From CAUZIB01 sp963663925 (lineage in GTDB: Bacteria > Acidobacteriota > Vicinamibacteria > Vicinamibacterales > UBA8438), in NCBI GenBank assembly GCA_965237405.1, contig OZ250139.1:2604001-2668000 (forward strand): a stretch of DNA of 64,000 bases, in the 5' to 3' direction. The notes beneath the pieces are model-generated. The model was not told the origin of the DNA. It saw only the letters and a program-made list of their open reading frames with translations, and made no database searches. Positions 54,186-62,697 of this stretch are shown here, piece after piece. The position numbers and the translations under genes are program-made. The first letter of the stretch is position 1; each line of letters opens with the position of its first letter.

Positions 54186-54808
54186 CAATCCGGCTCCACT
54201 TGGCCCGGTTTCCAGACGCGAAGTGCCCAGATGAAGAACCCGATAATGAAGAAGGCGCCTGGTGACAACACCATCAAGCCGTTCGGGGTGTACCACCCTC
54301 CTTCCGTCGCAAGTGGAAGAACCTGAGTACCGAGCAGCGAGCCCGACCCAAGGAGCTCACGCAAGAAGGCCGTGAGAATCAAGATACCTCCGTACCCCAG
54401 GCCGTTTCCTAGTCCATCGAGCAGACTCAATGTCGGCGGGTGCTGCATGGCATAGGCCTCGGCCCGTCCCATGATGATGCAATTCGTGATGATCAACCCA
54501 ACGAAAACAGACAGCTGCTGAGAGATCTCGAACAGGTAGGCCTTGAGCACTTGGTCAACAACGATTACGAGCGACGCGATGATGGTGAGCTGGATGATGA
54601 TTCGAATGTTCGTAGGGATCTGGTTGCGGAGCGCACTAACAAAGAAGTTCGAGCCCATGAGGACCGCAACCACCGCGACCGTCATGACCAGCGCGGAATC
54701 CATCTTGGTCGTGACCGCCAGCGCCGAGCAGATCCCGAGCACTTGAAGCACGACCGGATTGTTGTTGAACAACGGATCAATCAAGACGTCGCGCGGCTTT
54801 GCGCTCAT
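54185..54808 (-). CDS. nqrD: Na+-translocating NADH:quinone reductase subunit D
   Basis: Membrane subunit related to NqrE in inverted topology; with it forms the iron-cysteine site. The 207-residue product begins RDVLIDPLFNNNPVVLQVLGICSAL with the first conserved cysteine and has LIITNCIIMGRAEAYAM with the second. FLRELLGSGSLLGTQVLP and the final helices match the family. ATG 54808 overlaps the nqrC stop by four bases. Confidence 0.96.
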   Translation of the reverse strand: MSAKPRDVLIDPLFNNNPVVLQVLGICSALAVTTKMDSALVMTVAVVAVLMGSNFFVSALRNQIPTNIRIIIQLTIIASLVIVVDQVLKAYLFEISQQLSVFVGLIITNCIIMGRAEAYAMQHPPTLSLLDGLGNGLGYGGILILTAFLRELLGSGSLLGTQVLPLATEGGWYTPNGLMVLSPGAFFIIGFFIWALRVWKPGQVEPD

Positions 54809-55581
54809 CGAGAAGTCCCTTCGTCTCGGAGACGATCGAAATACGGCCTAAACCCGTGCTCGCCGAGCCAGAACCGGACGAGACGACTCACGCCTCGGCT
54901 CGTGATCGTCGCGCCGGCCAGCCCGTCAACCCGATACGGATCATTATCCGGATCCCCAGCCTGCCCCTTCACGACCTCAATTCGAACCGTGTCACCATCG
55001 ATCGCCCGGCGCCCGTTCCAGAGTGATTTCCACCGTGGATTGTCGACTTCTCCGCCTAACCCCGGTGTCTCTTTGTGCTCATAGAACGTCAACCCGCGCA
55101 CGGTTTCAAGGTCAGCATCCAGCGCGATAAACCCATAGAGTGTTCCCCAGAGCCCTAGACCACTAACGGGCAATACGACAAGGTCGAGGTCACCGCCGCC
55201 ATCCCGTAACTCGTAGACGAGGGCGTGGTCAGGCATCCTCGGCACACCCGCTTGGTTCGACGGCGCCTCGCGGCTGGTCTCGGGATCGGTCGTAGCAGAG
55301 CGCTGATTGAACACCGCGGAGTCAATCTCCAGGGCCTCCCCGCTCTGCAGATCGATCACGACCTGCCTGACCGGCTCCGAGCGGCGCTCAACCTCTTCGC
55401 GGGACAGCGATTCATCCTCGGAAGCGAGCCCAGCGGCAAGGAGTACGTTTCGCTGTTTCTCCAGGAGCTCGTTCGCCAGGTGACGGTCGCGGAGCGCGAC
55501 AAAGGACCCCGAGACGAATACCGCACAGACGACACAGATGGTCGCGGCGAATACGAGATTGTACCAGACGCTACCCTGCAT
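54805..55581 (-). CDS. nqrC: Na+-translocating NADH:quinone reductase subunit C
   Basis: NqrC carries a covalent FMN in the periplasm. I use ATG 55581, which overlaps nqrB by 11 bases with AGAGGAG further upstream, giving 258 residues (Vibrio 257). A 16-codon longer frame exists. One N-terminal membrane helix (NLVFAATICVVCAVFVSGS) is followed by the FMN-binding domain; the attachment motif is AGAT at 222-225, Thr225, the same number as the flavinylated Thr of V. cholerae NqrC. Other family segments are WGTLYGFIALDADLETVRG and EHKETPGLGGEVDNP. Confidence 0.96.
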   Translation of the reverse strand: MQGSVWYNLVFAATICVVCAVFVSGSFVALRDRHLANELLEKQRNVLLAAGLASEDESLSREEVERRSEPVRQVVIDLQSGEALEIDSAVFNQRSATTDPETSREAPSNQAGVPRMPDHALVYELRDGGGDLDLVVLPVSGLGLWGTLYGFIALDADLETVRGLTFYEHKETPGLGGEVDNPRWKSLWNGRRAIDGDTVRIEVVKGQAGDPDNDPYRVDGLAGATITSRGVSRLVRFWLGEHGFRPYFDRLRDEGTSR

Positions 55582-56794
55582 AACGCGCCTGTCTCCTCTT
55601 GAGGTTAGCTCGGATCGTGAAGTAGTCAATCAGCGGCGCGAACAGGTTCATGAACAAGATGGCCAGCATCATCCCTTCGGGATACGCGGGGTTAACGACG
55701 CGAATCAAAACCGTCAGGACCCCGATCAAGAAACCGTAGACATAGTGCCCGCTCAGCACTGACGGACCCGAAACCGGTTCGGTAGCCATGAACACGGTCC
55801 CGAACGCCCAACCACCGAGCACGAAATGCCATGCCGGCGTCACGGCGAAGAATGGGTTGGTCGTTGACCCGATGGCGTTGAGAACAAGCGTTGTGGCTAA
55901 GGTTCCAACCGTGACGCTCATCATGATGCGCCAGGACCCGACACCGGTCCCAATCAAGATCACCGCCCCGACCAAGCACGCGAGCGCAGATGTTTCCCCC
56001 ATCGACCCAGGCACGAACCCGAGGAACGCGTCCCACCAGGACATCCCCTCGACGACACCAACGATCCCCTCGAGTGTCGCGCGCGCGAGGGCCGTTGCTC
56101 CACTGACACCGTCCACCGATGTCTGCGCCGCGGTCCAGACGGCGTCACCCGACAGCTCAGCCGGATACGCAAAGAAGAGAAAGGCGCGGGCAACCAACGC
56201 CGGATTTAGCACGTTCATACCTGTGCCGCCGAAGATCTCCTTGCCCACGACGACCCCGAACGACACCCCGAGAGCGACCTGCCACAGCGGAACCATCGGT
56301 GGGAGGATAAGCGGGACGAGCATCCCGGTCACCAAGAAGCCCTCGTTGATCTCATGTCGTCGCACGATCGCGAAGAGGCCTTCCCAGAAACCGCCCACCG
56401 CGAAGGTGACAATGAGGACCGGGAAATAGTAGAGCGCTCCGTGCACAACGCACGCCACAAAGTCGTCGGGCAAGAATCCTAGCCCCAGCACCTGCACCAC
56501 AACGGTCCGCCAGTCATCGAGGACCGGCGCACCCGCACTAATCGCGAGGTTAGCCTGATATCCGGTGTTGTAGACGGCCATGAAGATGCAACCGACCAAT
56601 GACACGACGACCGTCATCATCAACCGCTTCACGTCGAGACCATTCCGAACATGGGACGGCCCATCGGTGACGGTTCCAGGCGTATACAGAATGGTGTCCT
56701 GCGCTTCCCAGAGCGGATACAAAAGTTGCAGCTTGCCGCCCTTCTGGAAATGGCGGGCCTGTCGATCAAGGACGTCGCGCAGAAACTTCGTCAT
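55571..56794 (-). CDS. nqrB: Na+-translocating NADH:quinone reductase subunit B
   Basis: The largest membrane subunit; carries covalent FMN and riboflavin and forms the Na+ path. The 407-residue product has about ten hydrophobic segments, KEIFGGTGMNVLNPALVARAFL, and the FMN attachment motif SGATAL at 231-236 (Thr234; Thr236 in V. cholerae). The EGFLVTGMLVPLILPP and GTVFMATEPVSGPS segments match the family. ATG 56794 overlaps the nqrA stop by four bases. Confidence 0.97.
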   Translation of the reverse strand: MTKFLRDVLDRQARHFQKGGKLQLLYPLWEAQDTILYTPGTVTDGPSHVRNGLDVKRLMMTVVVSLVGCIFMAVYNTGYQANLAISAGAPVLDDWRTVVVQVLGLGFLPDDFVACVVHGALYYFPVLIVTFAVGGFWEGLFAIVRRHEINEGFLVTGMLVPLILPPMVPLWQVALGVSFGVVVGKEIFGGTGMNVLNPALVARAFLFFAYPAELSGDAVWTAAQTSVDGVSGATALARATLEGIVGVVEGMSWWDAFLGFVPGSMGETSALACLVGAVILIGTGVGSWRIMMSVTVGTLATTLVLNAIGSTTNPFFAVTPAWHFVLGGWAFGTVFMATEPVSGPSVLSGHYVYGFLIGVLTVLIRVVNPAYPEGMMLAILFMNLFAPLIDYFTIRANLKRRQARYAG

Positions 56795-58164
56795 CCTTCC
56801 TTTTCGATCATCTCCAGCACATCTCGCAAGAGGGGACCGTAATTATTCTTTCCCGGACAGACGAATGTGCACACGGCAAGATCTTCCTCATCTAACTCAA
56901 GACATCCGAGCTCTTCGGCCCGTTCCACATCTCCCATCAGCAGTGACCGCAGCAACGGTGTCGGCGCGATGTCGAACGGCAGGACCTTCTCGTATATGCC
57001 GATGGGCACGATCGCTCGGCGAGAACCGTTCGTGCTTGTCGTGAAGGAAAATCGGCGTCCCGTGATCAGCCGCGACACAAAGGTCGAGATAATTGAGTAT
57101 TTGTTGACGCCTAGCCCCAGCCATCCCATGAACTCGCGCTGACGCCCTTCGGCGAGCACCGAGATCTGCTGGTGATAGCGCCCAAGATACCCGTGCACGT
57201 CACCTGCCGCGCCGCGGCCAGCCAGGACGGAACCCGAGATTGAGCGAATTTCAACATCGTCCGCTTCCCCATCGAGGAGCTCGTCAATGGCAGCCCCCAA
57301 GCGCGTGTTGAGGAGCCGTGGACGCGCCACCGGCGGACCAGCCAAACTGATGATGCGCCTCACGTCGAGCTGTCCGGTCTCGAACAACCGGCCGATTGCG
57401 ACCACATCCTGGGCTCCCACGTGCCAGGCGGTCCGACTACGATCAACCGGATCCAGCGTGTGCACGTGGAGTCCGACCGTACCGGACGGATGTGGGCCAG
57501 CGAATTCCTCGTGACGCACCCGATCAACGTCTGGAACCGGAACCGTGCTCCCGGGTGACGTGCACACATACACCGGCCCTTCGGTCAGCCGCGTCAACGC
57601 GGTCACACCACGCTCGAACACAGAACCGAACCCCTCCAGCGCTACCTCGACCGATGGCGCCAATGGGTTCGTATCCATCGCCGTGACAAAGATCGAATGT
57701 GGACACCCGGCCGGGTCAGCCACACGACCGAATGGCCGCGCGCGAATCGCCGTCCAGAGACCGGACTCGGTAAGGAGCTCGGTAATCGCGTCTCGAGATA
57801 ATCCGATCGGGTGTCTGCCGGAAAACGAGCTGAACGTCACCGCTGCTGGGTCACGCCCCTCATACTCAGCACGACTGATCCCAATGACGACGGACTGCAA
57901 CGCTCGTCGAGCACCACGATGAATAGCACCGACGGTCCCGGCCGCTGGGGTGGTGTACCGAACCCCTGGTGTGTGCTTGTCCTCGAAGAGTGTCTGGCCG
58001 CGACGTACGTCGTCTCCAACCGATACGTACATCAGCGGTCGAAGCCCGACGAAATCCGCGGCGATGATACCGATGCGTCTGGTCGATCGGGCACGTTCAA
58101 TCTGCTGAACTGGCGTGCCCCGAATCGGGAGCCGAAGACCTTTCCTTGACGTGTGCCGTCCCAT
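56791..58164 (-). CDS. nqrA: Na+-translocating NADH:quinone reductase subunit A
   Basis: Peripheral cytoplasmic subunit of Na+-NQR, implicated in quinone binding. From ATG 58164 the product is 457 residues (Vibrio 446), starting near SRKGLRLPIRGTPVQQI. Visible are FVGLRPLMYVSVGDDVRRGQ, KHTPGVRYTTPAAGTVGAIHRGARRAL, FVTAMDTNPLAPSVEVAL, the VNKYSIISTFVSRLITGRRF block, and a C-terminal CTFVCPGKNNYGPLLRDVL. The start is a compromise: the frame is open to 58227 and no strong ribosome binding site is seen. First gene of the operon. Confidence 0.95.
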   Translation of the reverse strand: MGRHTSRKGLRLPIRGTPVQQIERARSTRRIGIIAADFVGLRPLMYVSVGDDVRRGQTLFEDKHTPGVRYTTPAAGTVGAIHRGARRALQSVVIGISRAEYEGRDPAAVTFSSFSGRHPIGLSRDAITELLTESGLWTAIRARPFGRVADPAGCPHSIFVTAMDTNPLAPSVEVALEGFGSVFERGVTALTRLTEGPVYVCTSPGSTVPVPDVDRVRHEEFAGPHPSGTVGLHVHTLDPVDRSRTAWHVGAQDVVAIGRLFETGQLDVRRIISLAGPPVARPRLLNTRLGAAIDELLDGEADDVEIRSISGSVLAGRGAAGDVHGYLGRYHQQISVLAEGRQREFMGWLGLGVNKYSIISTFVSRLITGRRFSFTTSTNGSRRAIVPIGIYEKVLPFDIAPTPLLRSLLMGDVERAEELGCLELDEEDLAVCTFVCPGKNNYGPLLRDVLEMIEKEG

Positions 58165-58258
58165 CCGATCAATCAATCTCACGCCGTTCTCAGGGCGGCA
58201 GGAGTTAGCCGGCGCGCCCACGAACACGAATATTGTGAAATTTTTCCCAATCTAATCC

Positions 58259-58290
58259 AAAAAAACTGCCGCCGACAAAGCCGACGGCGG
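58259..58290 (-). terminator. intrinsic terminator ahead of nqrA
   Basis: On the minus strand CCGCCG, a 10-base loop and CGGCGG (58285-58290 with 58269-58274) are followed by CAG and seven Ts (58259-58265). It lies between a promoter-like sequence and nqrA, in the 304-base gap before nqrA. It would stop transcription entering nqr from the right, or act as an attenuator for nqr. A second perfect hairpin, TATTCTC/GAGAATA at 58291-58307, adjoins it. Confidence 0.65.
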
Positions 58291-58310
58291 TATTCTCTTT
58301 GAGAATAAAT

Positions 58311-58340
58311 ATCCTACTGTGACGGTCCCGAACAAGTCAA
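58311..58340 (-). promoter_or_regulatory. candidate promoter upstream of the nqr terminator
   Basis: On the minus strand TTGACT (58335-58340) and TAGGAT (58311-58316) are 18 bases apart. Transcription would begin near 58304, just before the terminator, giving either a very short RNA or an attenuated nqr leader. The rest of 58341-58468 contains no feature I can name. Confidence 0.45.
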
Positions 58341-58468
58341 TTTCACAGGTGACTCATCCAAGCTTGACGGCGACACCAAATCGTGATCTGGTAGCATGAC
58401 AGCCGAAACGTCTCCTCAGGGTCGACCGCTTCCTTCCAATCGTCAACCCCGAGAACCTACGCTGCCGC

Positions 58469-59522
58469 ATGTCAGTTGGAACGGTTGTCGTCTGTGAAGC
58501 CCAGGTCCCGTTCGTAACTGGCGGCGCCGAGTCCCACGTCCGTGCCCTTGTGCAACAGCTATCCAACCGAGGCTATGAGACAGAATTGGTACGCATCCCG
58601 TTCAAAGAGTACCCGAAGGACGAAATTTTGGCCCACGCCGCCGCGTGGCGATTAATCGACCTCAGCGAGAGCAACGGCCGGCCGATCGACTTAGTGATCG
58701 CCACTAAATTTCCAACATACTTCGTGCGCCATCCTCGCAAGGTCGTTTGGCTCATTCATCAGTGCCGGGCCGCTTATGAACTCTGCGGCACCGAATTCAG
58801 CGACTTTGACCACACCGGTCCAGACGTTGGTCTCCGTGAGAATCTCATTGACATCGACCGCCGAATGCTCGGCGAGTGCCGTCGGCTGTTTACGAACGCG
58901 CGAAACACCGCCAACCGGTTGAAGAAATTCAACGGGCTCGAGGCAACGCCTCTCTACCACCCACCGCCGCTAGCCGACCGTCTCCGATCGGGATCGTACG
59001 GCGGCTATGTACTAGTCGTTGGACGACTCGAACCGATCAAGCGTATTGACCTAGCACTGGATGCCATGCCGCATGTTGATCCGAAGACGAAGCTAATCGT
59101 GGTAGGAGGTGGTAGGAGACGGATCACAGCGAGCATTCCTCGAGCGACGAGCCGACGAGCTCAACCTAGGAGACCGTGTGGTATTCGTTGGACAGGTTGG
59201 CGACGAGCAGCTGATCGAGCTCTACGCCGGCGCGTTGGCAGTACTATATGCACCCTACGATGAGGATTACGGGTACATTACGCTCGAAGCGTTTCTCGCG
59301 CACCGACCTGTACTGACTGCGACCGACTCCGGTGGCACCTTGGAGTTCGTTGAAAGCGACGTCAACGGCATTATCTGCGAGCCAAATGGCGAATCCGTGG
59401 CGGATGCGATCAATCGTCTGTCCGGCGATCGTCGCCTAGCGGCGGCGCTGGGCGAGGCAGGATTCGAGCGCGCGCGTAAAATTTCCTGGGATGGCGTAGT
59501 CGACACGCTGACATCTGCATGA
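58469..59522 (+). pseudogene. GT4-family glycosyltransferase, out of frame by a 10-bp tandem duplication
   Basis: Start ATG 58469. The first part, about 212 residues (CEAQVPFVTGGAESHVRALV, HQCRAAYELCG, VGRLEPIKRIDLALDAMPHV), ends at LIVVGG; the second, in the +1 frame, continues GDGSQRAFLERRADELNLGD, FVGQVGDEQLIELYAGALAV and DEDYGYITLEAFLAHRPVLT, with the GT-B E(x7)E-like region. The break is at an exact tandem duplication of GTGGTAGGAG (59099-59118). Removing one copy gives KLIVVGDGSQRAF and a full protein of 347 residues. The second frame ends in the usual ATGA overlap with the next gene. Product predicted: transfer of a nucleotide-sugar-derived residue onto a glycan or lipid. Confidence 0.85.
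59099..59118 (+). repeat. 10-bp perfect tandem duplication inside a glycosyltransferase gene
   Basis: GTGGTAGGAG occurs twice without a gap (59099-59108 and 59109-59118). It shifts the reading frame by +1. The unit also resembles the TAGGAG words of the rplJ-rplL spacer. Confidence 0.95.
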
Positions 59523-60526
59523 CGAAGCTCATCATCCAGATCCCGTGCCTCAACGAGGCATCGACGCTAGCCGAAACGATTCGGGACCTGCCGCGTCAGA
59601 TTCCCGAAATCGACAGCATCGAGGTGCTCGTCATCGACGACGGGTCAACCGATGGGACGGCCGAGGTCGCGAAGGCGAGCGGTGTACCCCACATCGTACG
59701 GTTTCGATCGCATCGGGGATTAGCGGCCGCGTTTATGGCCGGGTTGGATACCGCGCTCAAGCTGGGTGCCGACGTGATCGTGAACACCGACGCCGACAAT
59801 CAGTACGTTGGGCGCGATGTTGCGGCGCTCGTTCAACCGATTCTTCGCGAAACAGCCGATATCGTAATAGGCGACCGGAACGTACGCGCGCTCCAGCACA
59901 TGCCGCGTATCAAGCGTTGGCTGCAGGTTGTCGGAAGCTGGGTGGTTAGGCGGGTGTCGAACACGCGGGTTCCGGACACCACGAGCGGCTTTCGCGCCTA
60001 CAGCCGCGAGGCTGCCCTTCGCCAGACGATCGTGTCCGAGTTCTCCTATACGCTCGAGTCGATCATTCAAGCGGGGAAGAAGCGGCTCACCATTACCCAT
60101 GTCGCCGTGGCAACAAACGCAGATACTCGCCGATCACACCTCTTCGACAGCGTATTCACCTATATCAAGAAGTCAACTGTAACGATCGTGCGCATCTACA
60201 CAATGTACGAGCCCCTCAAGGTCTTCTCCATCGTTGGTACCATCATGTTTCTTGCCGGCTTCCTGATCTCGATGCGATTCCTTTTCCTGTACGTGAGCGG
60301 ACTGGGCCAAGGGAATGTTCAATCGTTGATCCTATCGGCCACACTGATGATCGTCGGCTTTCAGATCATGCTGATCGGCCTAGTCGCCGACCTAATTTCG
60401 TCCAATCGTAAACTCACGGAAGAGATTCTCTATCGTATTCGATCGATCGAGCTGGATGGGCTGCCGGAACGGAAGAGCCAGTCAGCCCATCAACCGGACG
60501 TCCGTGTCGGCGTTGGCAAAGATTAG
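59519..60526 (+). CDS. GT2-family glycosyltransferase with C-terminal membrane helices
   Basis: A 335-residue protein. Residues 1-225 form a GT-A domain (IQIPCLNEASTLAETIRDLP, VLVIDDGSTDGTAEVAK, metal-binding TDADNQ near 90, TTSGFRAYSREA), similar to polyprenyl-phosphate sugar transferases. Residues about 230-300 hold two membrane helices (FSIVGTIMFLAGFLISMRFL, ILSATLMIVGFQIMLIGLVA). It probably loads a sugar onto a lipid carrier. Its ATG overlaps the stop of the preceding frameshifted gene, so they are an operon. Confidence 0.88.
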   Translation: MTKLIIQIPCLNEASTLAETIRDLPRQIPEIDSIEVLVIDDGSTDGTAEVAKASGVPHIVRFRSHRGLAAAFMAGLDTALKLGADVIVNTDADNQYVGRDVAALVQPILRETADIVIGDRNVRALQHMPRIKRWLQVVGSWVVRRVSNTRVPDTTSGFRAYSREAALRQTIVSEFSYTLESIIQAGKKRLTITHVAVATNADTRRSHLFDSVFTYIKKSTVTIVRIYTMYEPLKVFSIVGTIMFLAGFLISMRFLFLYVSGLGQGNVQSLILSATLMIVGFQIMLIGLVADLISSNRKLTEEILYRIRSIELDGLPERKSQSAHQPDVRVGVGKD

Positions 60527-60540
60527 GACAGTGTTATCCC

Positions 60541-61407
60541 ATGGCTGACATACGATCCACCTCGGTCGTCATCCCCGCATACAACGAAGCCGCCGTCGTC
60601 GGCCACGTTGTCCGTGGATTGCGCGACGTAGGTTCGTGGCACGAGATCCTCGTAATCGATGACGGCTCGACCGATGACACGGCGGGCGAGGCTGGACGCG
60701 CGGGAGCCCGGGTGATTCGACACCCATACAACAAGGGCAACGGCGCTGCCGTCAAGACCGGCATTCGAAACACGAGTGGCGAGTTTATTCTGATCCTCGA
60801 TGCGGATGGCCAGCATCGCGTGGACCTCGCGCCGTGCCTGGTGGCTCGCCTGGGCGAGTACGACCTCGTCGTGGGCGCCCGGCCGACCGCGACTCAGGCA
60901 ACGATCGGCCGTAGGCTTGGAAACCGGCTACTGGCATGGTTCGCGTCGTACCTTGCGGATCAACGGATCGACGACCTGACAAGTGGCTTTCGAGCCGCGC
61001 GGCGAGCGTGCTTGCTCGAGTTCATCCACTTACTGCCCAACGGGTTTTCAACACCGACCACAACCACGTTGGCGTTCATTCGCGCGGGCTACAACGTCAC
61101 GTTCGAGCCAACGGATGCCGACCCAAGGGTTGGACGCTCGAAAATTCGCTTTACACGTGACGGGGTGAAGTTCTTTTTGATCTTACTACGGGTTATAACC
61201 GTTTTTAGCCCGTTCCGTATCTTCGTGCCAATCAGCATGGTATCGCTGTTCCTCGGCGGGACCTACGCGATGTACACGATTGCTACCGAAGTCCATGTGA
61301 CGAATTCGTCAGTTCTCCTAATTGCGCTTGGCATCATTATCTTTCTCCTCGGTCTCGTATCGGAGCAAATTGCCGCGATGAGGTCTGGAGGCCGAGAACA
61401 CGAGTGA
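60541..61407 (+). CDS. GT2-family glycosyltransferase, dolichol-phosphate-mannose-synthase-like
   Basis: A 288-residue protein with VVIPAYNEAAVVGHVVRGLR, ILVIDDGSTDDTAG, NKGNGAAVKTGI, the metal motif LDADGQH near residue 86, and DLTSGFRAARRACLLEF, close to dolichyl/polyprenyl-phosphate hexose synthases. Two C-terminal helices (PFRIFVPISMVSLFLGGTYA and VLLIALGIIIFLLGLV) follow. It probably makes a polyprenyl-phosphate sugar donor used by the PMT-like protein downstream. Spacing to the previous gene is 14 bases; the next gene overlaps by four (GTGA). Confidence 0.88.
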   Translation: MADIRSTSVVIPAYNEAAVVGHVVRGLRDVGSWHEILVIDDGSTDDTAGEAGRAGARVIRHPYNKGNGAAVKTGIRNTSGEFILILDADGQHRVDLAPCLVARLGEYDLVVGARPTATQATIGRRLGNRLLAWFASYLADQRIDDLTSGFRAARRACLLEFIHLLPNGFSTPTTTTLAFIRAGYNVTFEPTDADPRVGRSKIRFTRDGVKFFLILLRVITVFSPFRIFVPISMVSLFLGGTYAMYTIATEVHVTNSSVLLIALGIIIFLLGLVSEQIAAMRSGGREHE

Positions 61408-62666
61408 CGTCGGGCGCGTTGCCCCGCCGACCGGTGGTCATGCTAACGTCGTCCTACCCTCGTTTTCCCGGGGACGGGACCGGAAGCTTTCTAGAACCGA
61501 TCGCTCACGGCGTGAGTGCGCTACGCCCGGTCCACGTGGTCGCACCGTGGCACCCCGCCATCCGACGACCAGCGCGGGAAGGAAACGTGCACTTTCATTT
61601 CTATCGCTACGCTCCAACGCATGATCTGCACGTTTTCGGTTACGCGGCCTCGCTCAAGGCCGATGTTGCGGTACGGCCGAGCGTGTATGCCACTGCTCCC
61701 TTGGCTCTCGTGGCCGGGTGTCGGACCGCTCGTCGGGTCGCACGCGAGGTTAACGCCGAGGTTGTCCATGCTCATTGGGTCATTCCGAACGGTGTGATGG
61801 CTGCCTTGAGTCTTAGCCGGCTTCCGCTGGTAATCAGTCTCCATGGATCGGATATCTTCGTGGCCGAAAAGAGCCCGATCCTCGGTGCAGCAGCAAGCTT
61901 TGCGTTTCAGCGCGCCGGAGCGGTCACGGCCTGCAGCCAGGACCTCCGTCAGCGTGCGGTTCGGTTTGGATCGCGCCTTGAGATGTCGGTAGTCGTCCCC
62001 TACGGTGTGGACACCGGTCAATTCGCACCCAGTCCTGAAAGCCGGCTTGCCTTGAGGCGAGCACATAACCTAACCGAGGACGCACCCGTTGTAGTTGCAG
62101 CAGGCCGGCTTGCCAGCAAGAAGGGTTTCGAGTACCTCATCGATGCTGCGGCGGCACTGCTAGTCCGTTTTCCCGAGCTGGTCATCGTGATCGTCGGCGA
62201 GGGCGACCTCGAGCGCGAGCTCAGGGAACGCGCAGCCGGACACGGTATCGAAAACCACGTGCGTCTTACTGGCGCTGTACCTCAACGGGAGGTTGGTGCG
62301 TGGTTCTCGGCTGCTGACGTCATCGCCATCCCGTCCATCCATGACGACGCTGGCAATGTCGACGGGTTGCCGAACGTGCTACTCGAAGCACTGGCTTCCG
62401 CGACGCCCGTCGTCACGACGAACGTCGGTGGGATCGCGTCGGTTGCCGAGGACGGCATCACAGCGCGAGTTGTTCCCGAACGAGACGCCGCCGCGCTTAG
62501 CGAAGCCATCGGGCACCTGCTGGCCCAAACCGATGTGGCGCGTACGATAGGTCGTGAAGCGCGTGAGCGGATGTGTCGTGCTCACAATTGGACGAGCGTC
62601 GCCGAGCGTTTCGAGGATCAGTACGAGCGTGTCGTCAATTCGCCGCTACACATTGCTCGGTCGTAA
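61404..62666 (+). CDS. GT4-family glycosyltransferase
   Basis: A 420-residue GT-B enzyme (GTG 61404). The N-terminal Rossmann domain starts VVMLTSSYPRFPGDGTGSF, with VVHAHWVIPNGVMA and VISLHGSDIFV; the C-terminal donor-binding domain has VVAAGRLASKKGFEYLIDAA, GEGDLERELRE, HDDAGNVDGLPNVLLEALAS and VVTTNVGGI, the GT4 signature with the conserved glutamates. It acts in the cytoplasm on a nucleotide sugar. It follows the previous gene by overlap and precedes the membrane protein by 31 bases. Confidence 0.9.
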   Translation: MTSGALPRRPVVMLTSSYPRFPGDGTGSFLEPIAHGVSALRPVHVVAPWHPAIRRPAREGNVHFHFYRYAPTHDLHVFGYAASLKADVAVRPSVYATAPLALVAGCRTARRVAREVNAEVVHAHWVIPNGVMAALSLSRLPLVISLHGSDIFVAEKSPILGAAASFAFQRAGAVTACSQDLRQRAVRFGSRLEMSVVVPYGVDTGQFAPSPESRLALRRAHNLTEDAPVVVAAGRLASKKGFEYLIDAAAALLVRFPELVIVIVGEGDLERELRERAAGHGIENHVRLTGAVPQREVGAWFSAADVIAIPSIHDDAGNVDGLPNVLLEALASATPVVTTNVGGIASVAEDGITARVVPERDAAALSEAIGHLLAQTDVARTIGREARERMCRAHNWTSVAERFEDQYERVVNSPLHIARS

Positions 62667-62697
62667 CCACACGTGCTACGGTGTCGGCTAGTTGCTT

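Noticed and set aside
59099..59118. Programmed ribosomal frameshifting as the explanation of the GT4 break
   Set aside because: No slippery heptamer or downstream pseudoknot was seen, and an exact 10-bp duplication explains the shift fully.
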